Assembly: GCA_019635285.1 (NCBI GenBank)
Contig: JAHBZS010000039.1
Location: 1 to 46,400 of the forward strand
Source of the DNA: Rubrivivax sp.
GTDB lineage: Bacteria > Pseudomonadota > Gammaproteobacteria > Burkholderiales > Burkholderiaceae_C
Length of the DNA: 46,400 nucleotides
Direction: 5' to 3'
A program made the position numbers and the translations under genes. Shown here in pieces: positions 26,206 through 40,084 of this stretch; the first letter of the stretch is position 1, and each line of letters starts with the position of its first letter. The notes below the pieces were generated by a model. That model saw only the letters and a program-made list of their open reading frames with translations, made no database searches and was not told where the DNA came from.

Positions 26206-27096
26206 ATGCCCGAGCTGCCGGACGTCACCGTCTATGTCGAACGGCTGGCGCAGCGCAGCGTCGGCCAGGTGCTGCGGCGTGTGCAGCTGCTCAACCCCTT
26301 CGTGCTGCGCACCGCCGTGCCGCCGATCGCCAGCGCCCAGGGGCGGCGCGTGCTGGGGGTCGAGCGCCTGGGCAAGCGCGTGGTGCTGTGCCTGGACGGC
26401 GAGCTCTTCCTGGTGCTGCACCTGATGATCGCCGGCCGGCTGCGCTGGCTGGCGCCCGCGGCGAAGAGCCCCGGCAAGATCGCCCTGGTCCGCCTGGACT
26501 TCGACGACGGCAGCCTGCTGTTCACCGAAGCCGGCAGCCAGCGGCGCGCGTCACTGCACCTGGTGCAAGGGCGCGCCGCGCTGGCGGCGCTGGATGCCGG
26601 CGGCCTCGACGTGCTGCGTTGCGACGGGGCCGACTTTGGCGAGCGGCTGCGCAGCGAGAACCACACCCTCAAGCGCGCACTCACCGACCCGCGGCTGTTC
26701 AGCGGCATCGGCAACGCCTATTCGGACGAGATCCTGCACCGCGCCCGGCTGTCGCCGCTGGCGCTGACGCGCGCGCTCGGCGACGAAGACGTGCGCCGCC
26801 TGCACGAGGCCACGCGCGCGGTGCTGGACGAATGGACGGCACGGCTGCGTGACGAAGCCGACCGCGCCGGTGGCTGGCCGGACAAGGTCACGGCCTTCCA
26901 CCCGCAGATGGCCGTGCACGGCCGCTTCGGCCAGCCGTGCCCGGACTGCGGCAGCCCGGTGCAGCGCATCGTCTACGCCAGCAACGAATGCAACTACTGC
27001 GCGCGCTGCCAGACCGGTGGCCGGCTGCTGGCCGACCGCTCGCTGTCGCGTCTGCTCAAGGCCAGCTGGCCGAAGCACCTCGACGAGCTGGGCTGA
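26206..27096 (+). CDS. Fpg/Nei-family DNA glycosylase with altered lesion-recognition residues
   Basis: A 296-residue member of the formamidopyrimidine-DNA glycosylase/endonuclease VIII family, which removes oxidised bases and nicks the strand. The catalytic N terminus (Pro, Glu in MPELPDV), the lysine in LGKRVVL, the helix-two-turn-helix (DPRLFSGIGNAYSDEILHRARLSPL) and a zinc finger (CPDCG...CNYCARCQ) are present. Three sites differ from true MutM: the HLGMSG motif is HLMIAG, the DPRRFG void-filling loop is AGSQRRAS, and the finger arginine of R-x-T is replaced (SNECNYC). It is about 25 residues longer than MutM. I call it a divergent paralogue; substrate range is unclear and mutM is not used as a symbol. 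It may be NAD-independent repair of other lesions. Confidence 0.85.
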   Translation: MPELPDVTVYVERLAQRSVGQVLRRVQLLNPFVLRTAVPPIASAQGRRVLGVERLGKRVVLCLDGELFLVLHLMIAGRLRWLAPAAKSPGKIALVRLDFDDGSLLFTEAGSQRRASLHLVQGRAALAALDAGGLDVLRCDGADFGERLRSENHTLKRALTDPRLFSGIGNAYSDEILHRARLSPLALTRALGDEDVRRLHEATRAVLDEWTARLRDEADRAGGWPDKVTAFHPQMAVHGRFGQPCPDCGSPVQRIVYASNECNYCARCQTGGRLLADRSLSRLLKASWPKHLDELG

Positions 27097-27113
27097 GGGC
27101 GGCCGCCACGCGC

Positions 27114-27620
27114 TTACTCGGTCTCCAGCAGCGACCGCAGCATCCAGGCCGTCTTCTCGTGCACGTCCAGCCGCTGCGTCAGCAGGTCGGCGGTGGGCTG
27201 GTCGTCGGCGTGGTCGGCCAGCGGAAAGACGGTGCGCGCGGTGCGTGCCACTGCCTCGTGGCCGGCGACCAGCACGCGCACCATGTCCAGCGCCTTGGGC
27301 GGCGTGACGGGTGCGTCCTTCAGCGAGCTGAGCTTGCCGAACTGCGCGTACGAGCCCGGCGCGGCCTGGCCCAGCGCGCGGATGCGCTCGGCGATCGGAT
27401 CGACCGCGTTCCACAGCTCGGTGTACTGCGCCATGAACATCGCGTGCAGCGTGTTGAACATCGGCCCGGTGACGTTCCAGTGGAAGTTGTGCGTCGTCAG
27501 GTACAGCGTGTAGGTATCGGCCAGCAGCTTGGACAGCCCGGCGGCGATGGCCACCCGGTCCTTCTCGCCGATGCCGATGTTGATCGCCGGCGCGCCACCG
27601 GCGGACTTCTTCTTGGCCAT
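27114..27620 (-). CDS. dps: Dps-family DNA-protecting ferritin
   Basis: A 168-residue four-helix ferritin-like protein that forms a dodecamer, oxidises Fe(II) with hydrogen peroxide and may bind DNA. The ferroxidase ligands lie in the signature [43 protein letters not shown], with the two histidines, the aspartate and the glutamates in place. The lysine-rich N terminus (MAKKKSAGG) could contact DNA. The start has a good GAGGGGAG site. It lies 20 bp after katG on the same strand, so both are probably induced together by OxyR during peroxide stress. Confidence 0.92.
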   Translation of the reverse strand: MAKKKSAGGAPAINIGIGEKDRVAIAAGLSKLLADTYTLYLTTHNFHWNVTGPMFNTLHAMFMAQYTELWNAVDPIAERIRALGQAAPGSYAQFGKLSSLKDAPVTPPKALDMVRVLVAGHEAVARTARTVFPLADHADDQPTADLLTQRLDVHEKTAWMLRSLLETE

Positions 27621-27640
27621 GGTGCTCCCCTCGTGTCAGC

Positions 27641-30827
<3,187 letters not shown>

Positions 30828-30840
30828 GCAGTACCTTCTG

Positions 30841-30893
30841 GCGGCGCCCCCGGGGGTGCCGCCCTGTGGCGGCCCGGCGGGCTCAAGCGCGCA
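30841..30893. repeat. Short palindromic intergenic element between oxyR and recG
   Basis: The dyads GGCGGCGCCCCC/GGGGGTGCCGCC and CCGCCCTGTGGCGG are followed by CGGGCTCAAGC. The style and the GGGCTCAA end resemble the larger element at 18696-18828. It sits just past the recG stop and in front of oxyR, so it could end recG transcription. There is no T run. Confidence 0.5.
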
Positions 30894-30915
30894 TTGTGAT
30901 GAAGTTCAGGCGGGT

Positions 30916-33048
30916 TCAGGCCTTCAGGAAGTCGATGCCGGCGCCCAACCAGCGCTGCACGTGCCGCTGCGCGGCCTGCGGGTGCTGCGCCAGCAGCAGC
31001 GGCGCGATGCGGCGCGCCTGCTGCAGCAGCTGGCTGTCCTCCTGCAGGTCGGCAAAGCGCAGCAGCGCATCGCCCGACTGGCGGGCGCCCATGAATTCGC
31101 CGGGGCCGCGGATCTCCAGGTCACGCCGCGCGATCTCGAAGCCGTCGTGCGTGTCGAGCATGGCCTTCAGCCGCGCCTTGCCGGTCTCGCCCAGCGGCGA
31201 CGCGTACAGCAGCACGCACACGCTGGCGGCGCTGCCGCGGCCGACCCGCCCGCGCAGCTGGTGCAGCTGGCTCAGGCCGAAACGCTCGGCATGTTCCACC
31301 ACCATCAGGCTGGCGTTGGGCACGTCCACGCCGACCTCGATGACCGTGGTGGCCACCAGCACCTGCAAGGTGCCGGCGCTGAACTGCGCCATCACCTGGG
31401 CCTTGTCGGGCGCCTTCATGCGGCCATGCAGCAGGCCCACCGTGTGCCCGGGCAGCGCGGCGCTCAGCTCTTCGAAGGTCTGGGTCGCGTGGCGCAGGTC
31501 CACGCTTTCGCTCTCCTCGATCAGCGGGCACACCCAGTAGACCTGCCGGCCCTGCGCCAGTTCGTCGCGGATGCGCGCCACCACCTCGGCGCGCCGCGTG
31601 TCGGCGAAGACCTTGGTGAGCACCGGCGTGCGCCCGGGCGGCAGCTCGTCGATGGTGCTGAGCTCCAGGTCGGCGAAGTAGGTCATGGCCAGCGTGCGCG
31701 GGATCGGCGTGGCGGTCATCATGAGCAGATGGGGTTCGAGCGGCGCGCGGCCCCCGCCCTCATGCATCGAACCGAGGCCGGCCCGGTCCCCGCCCCTCGC
31801 ACTCTCGGATGGCCCCGCCTGCTCGGCAAGCTTGCGCCGCAGGGCCAGGCGCTGCTGCACGCCGAAGCGGTGCTGCTCGTCGATGATCGCCAGCCCCAGC
31901 CGGGCGAAGTGCACGTCGTCCTGGATCACCGCGTGCGTGCCCACCACCAGCGCGGCCTCGCCGCTGTTGACGCGCTCGACCATCTGCGTGCGCGCTTTGC
32001 CCTTGCGGCTGCCGGTGAGCCAGGCCACCTGCACGCCCAGCGGCTGCAGCCATTGCACCAGCTTGCGGAAATGCTGCTCGGCCAGGATCTCGGTCGGCGC
32101 CATCAGCGCGCACTGCCAGCCCGAGTCGATGGCCCGTGCCGCGGCCAGCGCCGCGACCACCGTCTTGCCCGAGCCGACGTCGCCCTGCAGCAGCCGATGC
32201 ATCGGCTGCGGCCGGGCCAGGTCGGCGGCGATTTCCGCGCTCACGCGCTGCTGCGCCGCGGTCAAGGCGAAGGGCAGCACCGCCAGCAGCCGTTGCGTCA
32301 GGCCGTCACTCTGCAGCCCGCGCAGCGGGGGCGCGCGCAGGTCGCGGCGCTCGTGCCGCGCCTGCGCCTGCGACAGCTGCTGGGCCAGCAGCTCTTCGAA
32401 CTTCAGGCGCTGCCAGGCGGGATGCGAATGGTCCAGCAGCGCCTCCAGGCTGGCGTCCGGCGGCGGATGGTGCAGGAACTGCAGCGCCTCGCGCAGGCTC
32501 GGCAGGCCGGCGGGCAGCAGCTCCTGCGGCAGCAGCTCCTGCAGCGGGGCGCGGGCCAGGCCGGCGGCGACGGCCTTGCGCAGGTAGGCCTGCGGCAGCT
32601 GGCTGGTCGTCGGGTAGACCGGCGTCAGCGACTGCGGCAGCGGCGCGTGTTCACTCACCGCCTTGACCACGGGATGCACCATCTCCAGGCCGAAGAAGCC
32701 GCCGCGCACCTCGCCGCGCACGCGCAGCCGCGCGCCGGCCGCCATGCTCTTCTGCTGCGACGGATAGAAGTGCAGGAAGCGCAGCAGCAGCTCGGCGCCG
32801 CCGTCGCGCAGGCGCACGATCAGCTGGCGGCGCGAGCGCGCTTCGATGCGGCAGTCGGCGACGACGCCTTCCACCTGCGCGGCCATGCCGTCGCGCAGCG
32901 CGGCCAGCGGCGTCAGCCGGGTTTCGTCCTCGTAGCGCAGCGGCAGGTGCAGCGCCAGGTCGGTGTCGGACTGCAGACCCAGGCGCGCCATGGCTCGCGC
33001 CGGCGCGGAGGCGCCGGCCGGCTTCGCGGGTACGGGTGTGGCGGCCAT
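30916..33048 (-). CDS. recG: ATP-dependent DNA helicase RecG
   Basis: A 710-residue helicase that remodels stalled forks and Holliday junctions. The N-terminal wedge domain is an OB fold ([26 protein letters not shown]). The helicase motifs are Walker [23 protein letters not shown] ([13 protein letters not shown]), [33 protein letters not shown] and motif [17 protein letters not shown]. Between the DEQH motif and the TATPIPRT motif there is a low-complexity insertion of about 25 residues ([20 protein letters not shown]), probably a surface loop. It is divergent from queA and upstream of oxyR, a common betaproteobacterial order. Confidence 0.96.
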   Translation of the reverse strand: MAATPVPAKPAGASAPARAMARLGLQSDTDLALHLPLRYEDETRLTPLAALRDGMAAQVEGVVADCRIEARSRRQLIVRLRDGGAELLLRFLHFYPSQQKSMAAGARLRVRGEVRGGFFGLEMVHPVVKAVSEHAPLPQSLTPVYPTTSQLPQAYLRKAVAAGLARAPLQELLPQELLPAGLPSLREALQFLHHPPPDASLEALLDHSHPAWQRLKFEELLAQQLSQAQARHERRDLRAPPLRGLQSDGLTQRLLAVLPFALTAAQQRVSAEIAADLARPQPMHRLLQGDVGSGKTVVAALAAARAIDSGWQCALMAPTEILAEQHFRKLVQWLQPLGVQVAWLTGSRKGKARTQMVERVNSGEAALVVGTHAVIQDDVHFARLGLAIIDEQHRFGVQQRLALRRKLAEQAGPSESARGGDRAGLGSMHEGGGRAPLEPHLLMMTATPIPRTLAMTYFADLELSTIDELPPGRTPVLTKVFADTRRAEVVARIRDELAQGRQVYWVCPLIEESESVDLRHATQTFEELSAALPGHTVGLLHGRMKAPDKAQVMAQFSAGTLQVLVATTVIEVGVDVPNASLMVVEHAERFGLSQLHQLRGRVGRGSAASVCVLLYASPLGETGKARLKAMLDTHDGFEIARRDLEIRGPGEFMGARQSGDALLRFADLQEDSQLLQQARRIAPLLLAQHPQAAQRHVQRWLGAGIDFLKA

Positions 33049-33127
33049 CGATGTGCGAGCCGGGTTACTCTACACACCCGCGTTGCCGATTCAGGGAACG
33101 TTTGTCCCTGTCTGGCGTCGATTGCCG

Positions 33128-34165
33128 ATGTCCTCTCGCGCCTACACCCTCGCCGATTTCGATTTCGAGCTGCCGCCTGAACTGATCGCGCAGCACCCGG
33201 CGGCCGAGCGCAGTGGCTCGCGGCTGCTGGACGGCCGCGGCGCGCTGCCCGTGGACCGCGTCTTCCGCGAGCTGCCGGCGCTGCTGCAGCCGGGCGACCT
33301 GCTGGTGTTCAACGACACCCGCGTCATCAAGGCCCGACTTTTCGGCGAGAAAAGCCCCAGCGGCGGGGCGGTGCAGGCGCTGGTGGAGCGCGTGCTGCCG
33401 GGCCACGAGGTGCTGGCGCACGTGCGTGCCAGCAAATCGCCCAAGCCGGGCAGCCGGTTGCGCTTTGCCGAGGCCTTCGATGCCGAGGTGCTGGGCCGCG
33501 CCGGCGCCGACGAGGCACTGTTCCGCCTGCGCTTCCCGTCCGACCCCTTCGCGCTGCTGCAAGCGCACGGCCACGTGCCGCTGCCGCCGTACATCACGCA
33601 TGCCGACGGCGCCGAGGACGAGGCGCGCTACCAGACGGTGTTCGCCGCGCGCCCCGGCGCGGTGGCGGCGCCGACGGCTTCGCTGCACTTCGACGCGGCG
33701 CTGCTGCAGGCGCTGCAGGCACGCGGCGTGCCGCGCGCCGCGGTGACGCTGCACGTGGGCGCCGGCACCTTCCAGCCGGTGCGCGCCGAAACGATCGAGG
33801 CGCACCGCATGCACAGCGAGTGGTTCGAAGTGAGTGCCGCCACGGTGCAGGCCATCGACGCCACGCGCGCTGCCGGCGGCCGCATCGTCGCGGTGGGCAC
33901 GACCACCTTGCGCGCGCTGGAGTCGGCGGCGCGCGACGGCCGGCTGCGCGCCGGCGCGGCCGAGACCGACCTGTTCATCACGCCGGGCTTCCCGTTCCGC
34001 GTCGTCGACCTGCTGGTCACCAACTTCCACCTGCCGAAGAGCACGCTGCTGATGCTGGTCAGCGCCTTCGCCGGCCACGGCCACGTGCGTGCGCTGTACC
34101 GGCATGCCATCGAGGCGCGCTACCGTTTCTTCAGCTACGGCGACGCGATGCTGCTGGCCCGTTGA
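33128..34165 (+). CDS. queA: tRNA preQ1(34) S-adenosylmethionine ribosyltransferase-isomerase QueA
   Basis: A 345-residue enzyme that transfers and rearranges the ribose of S-adenosylmethionine onto preQ1 in tRNA, forming epoxyqueuosine. Family blocks visible: [78 protein letters not shown] and [21 protein letters not shown]. The ATG at 33128 begins [11 protein letters not shown], the normal N terminus. It precedes tgt by 48 bp in the same direction, the classic queuosine pair. Confidence 0.97.
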   Translation: MSSRAYTLADFDFELPPELIAQHPAAERSGSRLLDGRGALPVDRVFRELPALLQPGDLLVFNDTRVIKARLFGEKSPSGGAVQALVERVLPGHEVLAHVRASKSPKPGSRLRFAEAFDAEVLGRAGADEALFRLRFPSDPFALLQAHGHVPLPPYITHADGAEDEARYQTVFAARPGAVAAPTASLHFDAALLQALQARGVPRAAVTLHVGAGTFQPVRAETIEAHRMHSEWFEVSAATVQAIDATRAAGGRIVAVGTTTLRALESAARDGRLRAGAAETDLFITPGFPFRVVDLLVTNFHLPKSTLLMLVSAFAGHGHVRALYRHAIEARYRFFSYGDAMLLAR

Positions 34166-34198
34166 GCATGGGCGCTGCGGCGGCCGCCGCCGTGCTGA

Positions 34199-35344
<1,146 letters not shown>

Positions 35345-35350
35345 GGCTCC

Positions 35351-35367
35351 GGGCGTCACGGACGCCC
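35351..35367. terminator. Hairpin between convergent tgt and rlmJ
   Basis: GGGCGTC-ACG-GACGCCC forms a 7-bp stem with a 3-base loop in the 32-bp gap between two convergent genes. No T run follows on either strand, so it is at most a weak or Rho-assisted terminator. Confidence 0.4.
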
Positions 35368-35376
35368 CGCGACGGC

Positions 35377-36219
35377 TCAGACCGCGTGCTGCTCCAGCAG
35401 ATGGTGCGCGCCGGCGTACTGGCCCAGCTCGCGCACCAGCCACGGCAGCGCGGCCTGCAACTGGCCGTGCAAGGTGTGCGGCGGGTTGAGCACCACCACG
35501 CCGCTGCCGGCCAGGCCGAAGCCCAGGGCGTCCGGCTGCTGCACCGTCAGGCGGGCGTGCAGCCAGCCCTTGGGCGCCAGCTCGATCAGCGCCTGCGGCA
35601 AGGCGGCCGCGCCGGGCTTGCCGACCACCGGGTACCAGACCATGTACACGCCCTCGGCGAAGCGGCCGAGCGCGTCGCGCACCGTGGCCGTGACCCGCGC
35701 GTAGTCGGCATGGCCTTCGTAGCTGGGGTCGATGAGCACCAGCCCGCGCCGCGTCGGCGGCGGCAGCTGGCTGCGCAGCAGCGCGAAGCCGTCCGCCTGC
35801 CGCACCTCGACGCCGCGCGCGCCACCGAACAGCGCCTGCAGCGCCTGGTGGTCGGTGGGGTGCAGCTCGAACAGCCGCAACTGGTCCTGCGGGCGCAGCA
35901 GGGACTGCAGCAGCTGCGGCGAGCCGGGATAGTGCCGCAGCACGCCGTCGGCATTGGCGTGGCGAATCGGCTCCAGGTAGTCGGCCACCGCCGCGGGCGG
36001 GTTGCGCGCTTCCCACAGACGGGCGATGCCCTGCAGATATTCGCCCTTTTTCTGCGCCTGCGGCGAATCCAGCGTGTACAGCCCGGCGCCGGCGTGGGTG
36101 TCGACGATGCGCACGCCCTTGTCCTTGCGCGCGAGGTAGTGCATCAGCTGCACCAGCACCAGGTGCTTCAGCACGTCGGCATGGTTGCCGGCGTGGAAGG
36201 CGTGGCGGTAGGCGAGCAT
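35377..36219 (-). CDS. rlmJ: 23S rRNA (adenine(2030)-N6)-methyltransferase RlmJ
   Basis: A 280-residue methyltransferase acting on A2030 of 23S rRNA. The N terminus MLAYRHAFHAGNHADVLKHLVL is the hallmark of the family. The SAM-binding strand VRIVDTHAGAGLYTLDS and the catalytic DPSYEG motif in RGLVLIDPSYEGHADYARV follow. The start overlaps no other gene and the length equals the E. coli enzyme. It is followed on the same strand by nothing before tgt (convergent); the MOSC gene lies 12 bp upstream, so they share a transcript. Confidence 0.95.
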   Translation of the reverse strand: MLAYRHAFHAGNHADVLKHLVLVQLMHYLARKDKGVRIVDTHAGAGLYTLDSPQAQKKGEYLQGIARLWEARNPPAAVADYLEPIRHANADGVLRHYPGSPQLLQSLLRPQDQLRLFELHPTDHQALQALFGGARGVEVRQADGFALLRSQLPPPTRRGLVLIDPSYEGHADYARVTATVRDALGRFAEGVYMVWYPVVGKPGAAALPQALIELAPKGWLHARLTVQQPDALGFGLAGSGVVVLNPPHTLHGQLQAALPWLVRELGQYAGAHHLLEQHAV

Positions 36220-36231
36220 GCGGGGGCCGCG

Positions 36232-36804
36232 TCAGCGCGCGGCGCGCCGCGCCATGAACAGCTCGCGCAGGTTCACCTCGCGCGGGCCCGGCACCAGCGT
36301 GGCCTCGTCGCCGGCCTGCACCGTGCCGGTCTGGATGACGCTCAGGTAGGTGCCGCAATAACCCGACTGCTGCATCAGCTTGGCGGCCTGGCCGAAGCCC
36401 ATCACGTCGTTGAACTTGAAACACGGCTGGCGCGGCTCGCTGACGGCCAGCGTGCAGTGCGGCAGCCGCAGGTAGTCGCCGATCCACATGTCGCCCTCGA
36501 GCAGCCCGTGCAGCGTCAGGTTCTCGCCGATGGTGCCCGGCGCCAGCACCTCGTCCCAGGCGGCGACCCGCGCCTGCGCGCGCACCACCTGCCAGAACGC
36601 ATAGTGCTCGTGCGGGTAGGCGTAGACCGATTTGCTCAGGCCGCCGTGCACGCTCAGGTCGGCCTGTTCGTCGCCGGCCAGCCCCAAGGGGCGCACCGCC
36701 ACCGGCCCGTCCACCGGGCGCTTGCCGATGGCCGTCAGCACCTGCGCCTCGCCGATCCTGCGCAGGCTGGCCCGGGCGACGTTGACGCTCACCACTCGAA
36801 TCAT
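36232..36804 (-). CDS. MOSC-domain protein, YiiM-like
   Basis: A 190-residue MOSC-domain protein. MOSC domains bind molybdenum cofactor through a conserved cysteine; YiiM-type members reduce N-hydroxylated compounds such as 6-hydroxylaminopurine. The sequence shows GLAGDEQADLSVHGGLSKSVYAYPHEHYAFW, GTIGENLTLHGLLEGDMWIGDYLRL and EPRQPCFKFNDVMG with the candidate Mo-ligand cysteine. The C-terminal GTYLSVIQTGTVQAGDEATLV completes the barrel. It precedes rlmJ by 12 bp on the same strand. No molybdenum-cofactor genes are nearby. Confidence 0.87.
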   Translation of the reverse strand: MIRVVSVNVARASLRRIGEAQVLTAIGKRPVDGPVAVRPLGLAGDEQADLSVHGGLSKSVYAYPHEHYAFWQVVRAQARVAAWDEVLAPGTIGENLTLHGLLEGDMWIGDYLRLPHCTLAVSEPRQPCFKFNDVMGFGQAAKLMQQSGYCGTYLSVIQTGTVQAGDEATLVPGPREVNLRELFMARRAAR

Positions 36805-37044
36805 GAACTTTCCAGCGCTGCGGACCTCGGATTATGTTGCAGTGCAGCATAACTGATGCGGAGCCTTTTAGCTCGACATTGGTCAAAACTGCTTTACACC
36901 TCGCACTTGACTTTTCGCAGCCTCCCTGCGCCTGAGTGGTTACCGGGGCCCGGCATTGTGGCGACAATCTACCCCCCGCGCGCGGACGGCCGCCGGCCGC
37001 TCCAGGCACGCGACGAAATTCCCGGATCGACGATTGGAGTTCAG
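36805..37044 (+). promoter_or_regulatory. Leader and control region of pckG
   Basis: This 240-bp gap separates the MOSC gene from pckG. It holds ATGTTGCAGTGCAGCAT (about 36833-36849), a near-perfect dyad, and ATTGT-GGCG-ACAAT (36955-36968). A TTGACT at 36907-36912 could be a -35 box, but no -10 is clear. The frame upstream of the pckG start is open to 36856 but lacks protein-like sequence. No gene is seen here. Either dyad could bind a regulator of gluconeogenesis (inference). Confidence 0.4.
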
Positions 37045-38922
37045 ATGAATCACCCCTCGATGGAAGGCCAGCGGCTGAATGTGCCCCGGCACGTCAAGCA
37101 TGCGCGGCTGATCGCCTGGGTCGCGGAGATCGCGGCGCTGACCGAAGCGGCCGATGTGTACTGGTGTGACGGGTCGCAGGAGGAATACGACCGCCTGTGC
37201 GCCGGCCTGGTGGACAGCGGGGTGTTCAAGCGGCTGAACCCGGCCAAGCGCCCCAACAGCTACCTGGCCTGGAGCGACCCCGGTGACGTGGCACGGGTCG
37301 AGGACCGCACCTTCATCTGCAGCGAGCGCCCGGAAGACGCCGGCCCCACCAACCACTGGGTGGCGCCGGCGGAGATGCGCGCGCTGCTGCAGACCGGCAA
37401 GCCGGACGGCACGCCCGGCCTCTTCAGGGGCTCGATGCGCGGCCGCACGATGTACGTGGTGCCGTTTTCGATGGGCCCGCTGGGCTCGCACATCTCGCAC
37501 ATCGGCGTGGAGCTGTCCGACAGCGCCTACGTGGCGGTGAACATGCGCATCATGACGCGCATGGGCAAGGCGGTGCTCGATCTGCTGGGCACCGACGGCC
37601 ACTTCGTGCCCTGCGTGCACAGCGTGGGCGCGCCGCTGCAGCCGGGCCAGGCGGACGTGCGCTGGCCCTGCAACCCCACCAAGTACATCGTGCACTACCC
37701 CGAGACGCAGGAGATCTGGAGCTACGGCTCGGGCTACGGCGGCAACGCGCTGCTGGGCAAGAAGTGCTTCGCGCTGCGCATCGCCTCGACCATGGGCCGC
37801 GCGCAGGGCTGGCTGGCCGAGCACATGCTGATCCTCGGCGTGACCTCGCCGCAGGGCAAGAAGTACCACGTCGCCGCTGCCTTCCCCAGCGCCTGCGGCA
37901 AGACCAACTTCTCGATGCTGGTGCCGCCCAAGGGCTACGAAGGCTGGAAGGTCACCACCGTCGGCGAGGACATCGCCTGGATCAAGCCGGGCAAGGACGG
38001 GCGGCTGTACGCCATCAACCCCGAGGCCGGCTATTTCGGCGTGGCGCCCGGCACCAACGAGGCCACCAACCCCAATTGCCTGAAGATGCTCGACCGCGAC
38101 GTGATCTTCACCAACGTCGCGCTCACCGACGACGGCGATGTGTGGTGGGAGGGCCTGACCGACACGCCGCCGGCGCACCTGATCGACTGGCAGGGCAAGG
38201 ACTGGACGCCGCAGATCGCCAAGGACACCGGCGCCAAGGCCGCGCATCCCAACTCGCGCTTCACCGTCGCCTCCACCGCCAACCCGGTGCTCGACACCGA
38301 CTGGGACAACCCGGACGGCGTGCCCATCGACGCCTTCCTGTTCGGCGGCCGCCGCTCGACCACCGTGCCGCTGGTCACCGAGGCGCGCAACTGGACCGAG
38401 GGCGTGTACATGGCCTCGACCATGGGCAGCGAGACCACCGCCGCCATCGCCGGCCAGGTGGGCGTGGTGCGCCGCGACCCCTTCGCGATGATCGCCTTCG
38501 CCGGCTACAACATGTCCGACTACTTCCAGCACTGGCTGGACGTCGGCGCCAAGCTGGCCCAGGCCGGCGCCAAGCTGCCGCGCATCTACTGCGTCAACTG
38601 GTTCCGCAAGGGGCCGGACGGCAAGTTCATCTGGCCGGGCTATGGCGAGAACATGCGCGTGCTCGACTGGGTGGTCGGCCGCATCGAGGGCAAGTCGCAG
38701 GGCGCCGAGAATGCCTTCGGCCTGAGCCCGCGCTACGAAGACCTCAACTGGAACGGCCTGGACTTCTCGAAGGAGCAGTTCGGCCGCATCATCGGCATGG
38801 ACCATGCCGACTGGCAGCAGGAGCTGAAGCTGCACGAGGAGCTGTTCGCCAAGCTGGCGTACCACCTGCCGGCCGAACTGGGCGCGACCAAGCAGCGCAT
38901 CGCCGACCAGCTGGCCGCTTGA
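37045..38922 (+). CDS. pckG: Phosphoenolpyruvate carboxykinase (GTP)
   Basis: A 625-residue GTP-dependent PEP carboxykinase that converts oxaloacetate to PEP at the start of gluconeogenesis. Signatures are [15 protein letters not shown], the nucleotide loop [14 protein letters not shown], the metal/phosphate segment [29 protein letters not shown] and the C-terminal [13 protein letters not shown]. This is the GTP class, not the ATP class of E. coli. The ATG at 37045 is preceded by GGAG and gives the family length. A long in-frame extension upstream to 36856 is rejected. A metallophosphoesterase gene follows after 19 bp. Confidence 0.96.
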   Translation: MNHPSMEGQRLNVPRHVKHARLIAWVAEIAALTEAADVYWCDGSQEEYDRLCAGLVDSGVFKRLNPAKRPNSYLAWSDPGDVARVEDRTFICSERPEDAGPTNHWVAPAEMRALLQTGKPDGTPGLFRGSMRGRTMYVVPFSMGPLGSHISHIGVELSDSAYVAVNMRIMTRMGKAVLDLLGTDGHFVPCVHSVGAPLQPGQADVRWPCNPTKYIVHYPETQEIWSYGSGYGGNALLGKKCFALRIASTMGRAQGWLAEHMLILGVTSPQGKKYHVAAAFPSACGKTNFSMLVPPKGYEGWKVTTVGEDIAWIKPGKDGRLYAINPEAGYFGVAPGTNEATNPNCLKMLDRDVIFTNVALTDDGDVWWEGLTDTPPAHLIDWQGKDWTPQIAKDTGAKAAHPNSRFTVASTANPVLDTDWDNPDGVPIDAFLFGGRRSTTVPLVTEARNWTEGVYMASTMGSETTAAIAGQVGVVRRDPFAMIAFAGYNMSDYFQHWLDVGAKLAQAGAKLPRIYCVNWFRKGPDGKFIWPGYGENMRVLDWVVGRIEGKSQGAENAFGLSPRYEDLNWNGLDFSKEQFGRIIGMDHADWQQELKLHEELFAKLAYHLPAELGATKQRIADQLAA

Positions 38923-38941
38923 CCCCGGCTCGGCGGCGGCC

Positions 38942-39718
38942 GTGAAGCTGCAGCTGCTGTCCGACCTACATCTCGAGACCGAGGACTTCGAGCCGCAACC
39001 GGCTGCGGGCGCGGAGTTGCTGGTGCTGGCGGGTGACATCGACGCCAGCTGGCAGGGCTTCGAGCGCTTTGCCGGCTGGCCGGTGCCGGTGCTGTTTGTC
39101 GCCGGCAACCACGAGTTCGACGGCCGCGAGCTGGCCGAAGCCTGGCCCGCGCTGCGCGAGCGCGCGGCCAGCCTGGGCTGGACCGTCCTGGAGCGTGAGA
39201 GCCTGGTGCTCACCGACCGTGCCGGCCAGCGCGTGCGCTTCGTCGGCACCGTGCGCTGGAGCGATTTCGATCTCTTCGGCGACGCACGGCGCGATGCCGC
39301 CATGAGAGCAGCCGCTTACTTCATGCGCCTGATGCGCGCCACTCGCCAGGGGGCCGCCTTCGATGCAGAGGGCGTCCGTGAAGAGGCGCTGGCCTGTCGC
39401 CACTGGTTGGCGGCGACGCTGCAGGAGCCCGCGCAGGGGCGTTGGGACAAAACAGTGGTGGTCACTCACTTTGCCCCCAGCTTCCGCAGCGCCGACCCGC
39501 GCTTCGGCGCGCAGCCCGGTACCGCCAGTTTCTGCAATGCCGACGACGATCTGCTGGTCCACGCCGACCTGTGGTTGCATGGGCATCTGCACTGCCGGCA
39601 CGACTATCGGGTGGCGCGCGACGGACGGCCGCCCACACGCGTGGTCTGCCAGGCCCGCGGGCTGGCGGATAAGGGCGAAGCCGACGGCTACGAGCCCGGC
39701 AAGCTGATCGAGATCTGA
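38942..39718 (+). CDS. Calcineurin-like metallophosphoesterase
   Basis: A 258-residue protein with the di-metal phosphoesterase motifs in order: SDLHLE at the N terminus, LAGDID, VAGNHEF, VVTHFAP and the closing HGHLH. No signal peptide or membrane segment, so it acts in the cytoplasm; the substrate is unknown. It starts with GTG at 38942 in the gap after pckG, since the family motif begins within ten residues. It is probably co-transcribed with pckG, but a functional link is not evident. Confidence 0.87.
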   Translation: MKLQLLSDLHLETEDFEPQPAAGAELLVLAGDIDASWQGFERFAGWPVPVLFVAGNHEFDGRELAEAWPALRERAASLGWTVLERESLVLTDRAGQRVRFVGTVRWSDFDLFGDARRDAAMRAAAYFMRLMRATRQGAAFDAEGVREEALACRHWLAATLQEPAQGRWDKTVVVTHFAPSFRSADPRFGAQPGTASFCNADDDLLVHADLWLHGHLHCRHDYRVARDGRPPTRVVCQARGLADKGEADGYEPGKLIEI

Positions 39719-39850
39719 GCGGTCGCCGCGTGCGGCCGCCGCGCGTGGCGCGTGCGCACAACGCCGCAGCCCGCATCCATCGGTGGGCGGATGTGCCGGC
39801 CTGCGGCAGCGCTACGATCGGGTCTGTCACCCACTTCGCAAGCACGGTCC

Positions 39851-40084
39851 ATGCGCTACGTCGCGATGCAGGTCCTCACCTGGGGCACGATCGCCGGCGC
39901 CGCGGGCAGCGCGCTGCTGCTGGCTTCGCTTGGCGGTACCGGCGCCCGGCCGGTGATCAATCTGAGCCTGGCCGACACCACCGACGTCGTCGTCCCGGAA
40001 CTCGGACGCTCGCTGTTCGTCGAGCCGGTGGCCGACACCGCGGCGCCGCCGAGCACGGCGCCCTCGCCGGGCGGCGAGCACTAG
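39851..40084 (+). CDS. Small hypothetical exported protein
   Basis: A 77-codon frame with a hydrophobic N-terminal segment (VLTWGTIAGAAGSALLLASLGG) that could be a signal anchor, then a proline/alanine-rich tail. No family is recognised and the ribosome site is weak. Its TAG stop shares the palindrome CTAG with the stop of the convergent UPF0149-like gene. Codon use is consistent with a real gene but the evidence is modest. The 39719-39850 gap before it holds no gene I can support. Confidence 0.45.
   Translation: MRYVAMQVLTWGTIAGAAGSALLLASLGGTGARPVINLSLADTTDVVVPELGRSLFVEPVADTAAPPSTAPSPGGEH

Noticed and set aside
36940-39303. A 787-codon minus-strand frame opposite pckG
   Set aside because: Antisense to a perfect PEP carboxykinase; the translation is compositionally biased.
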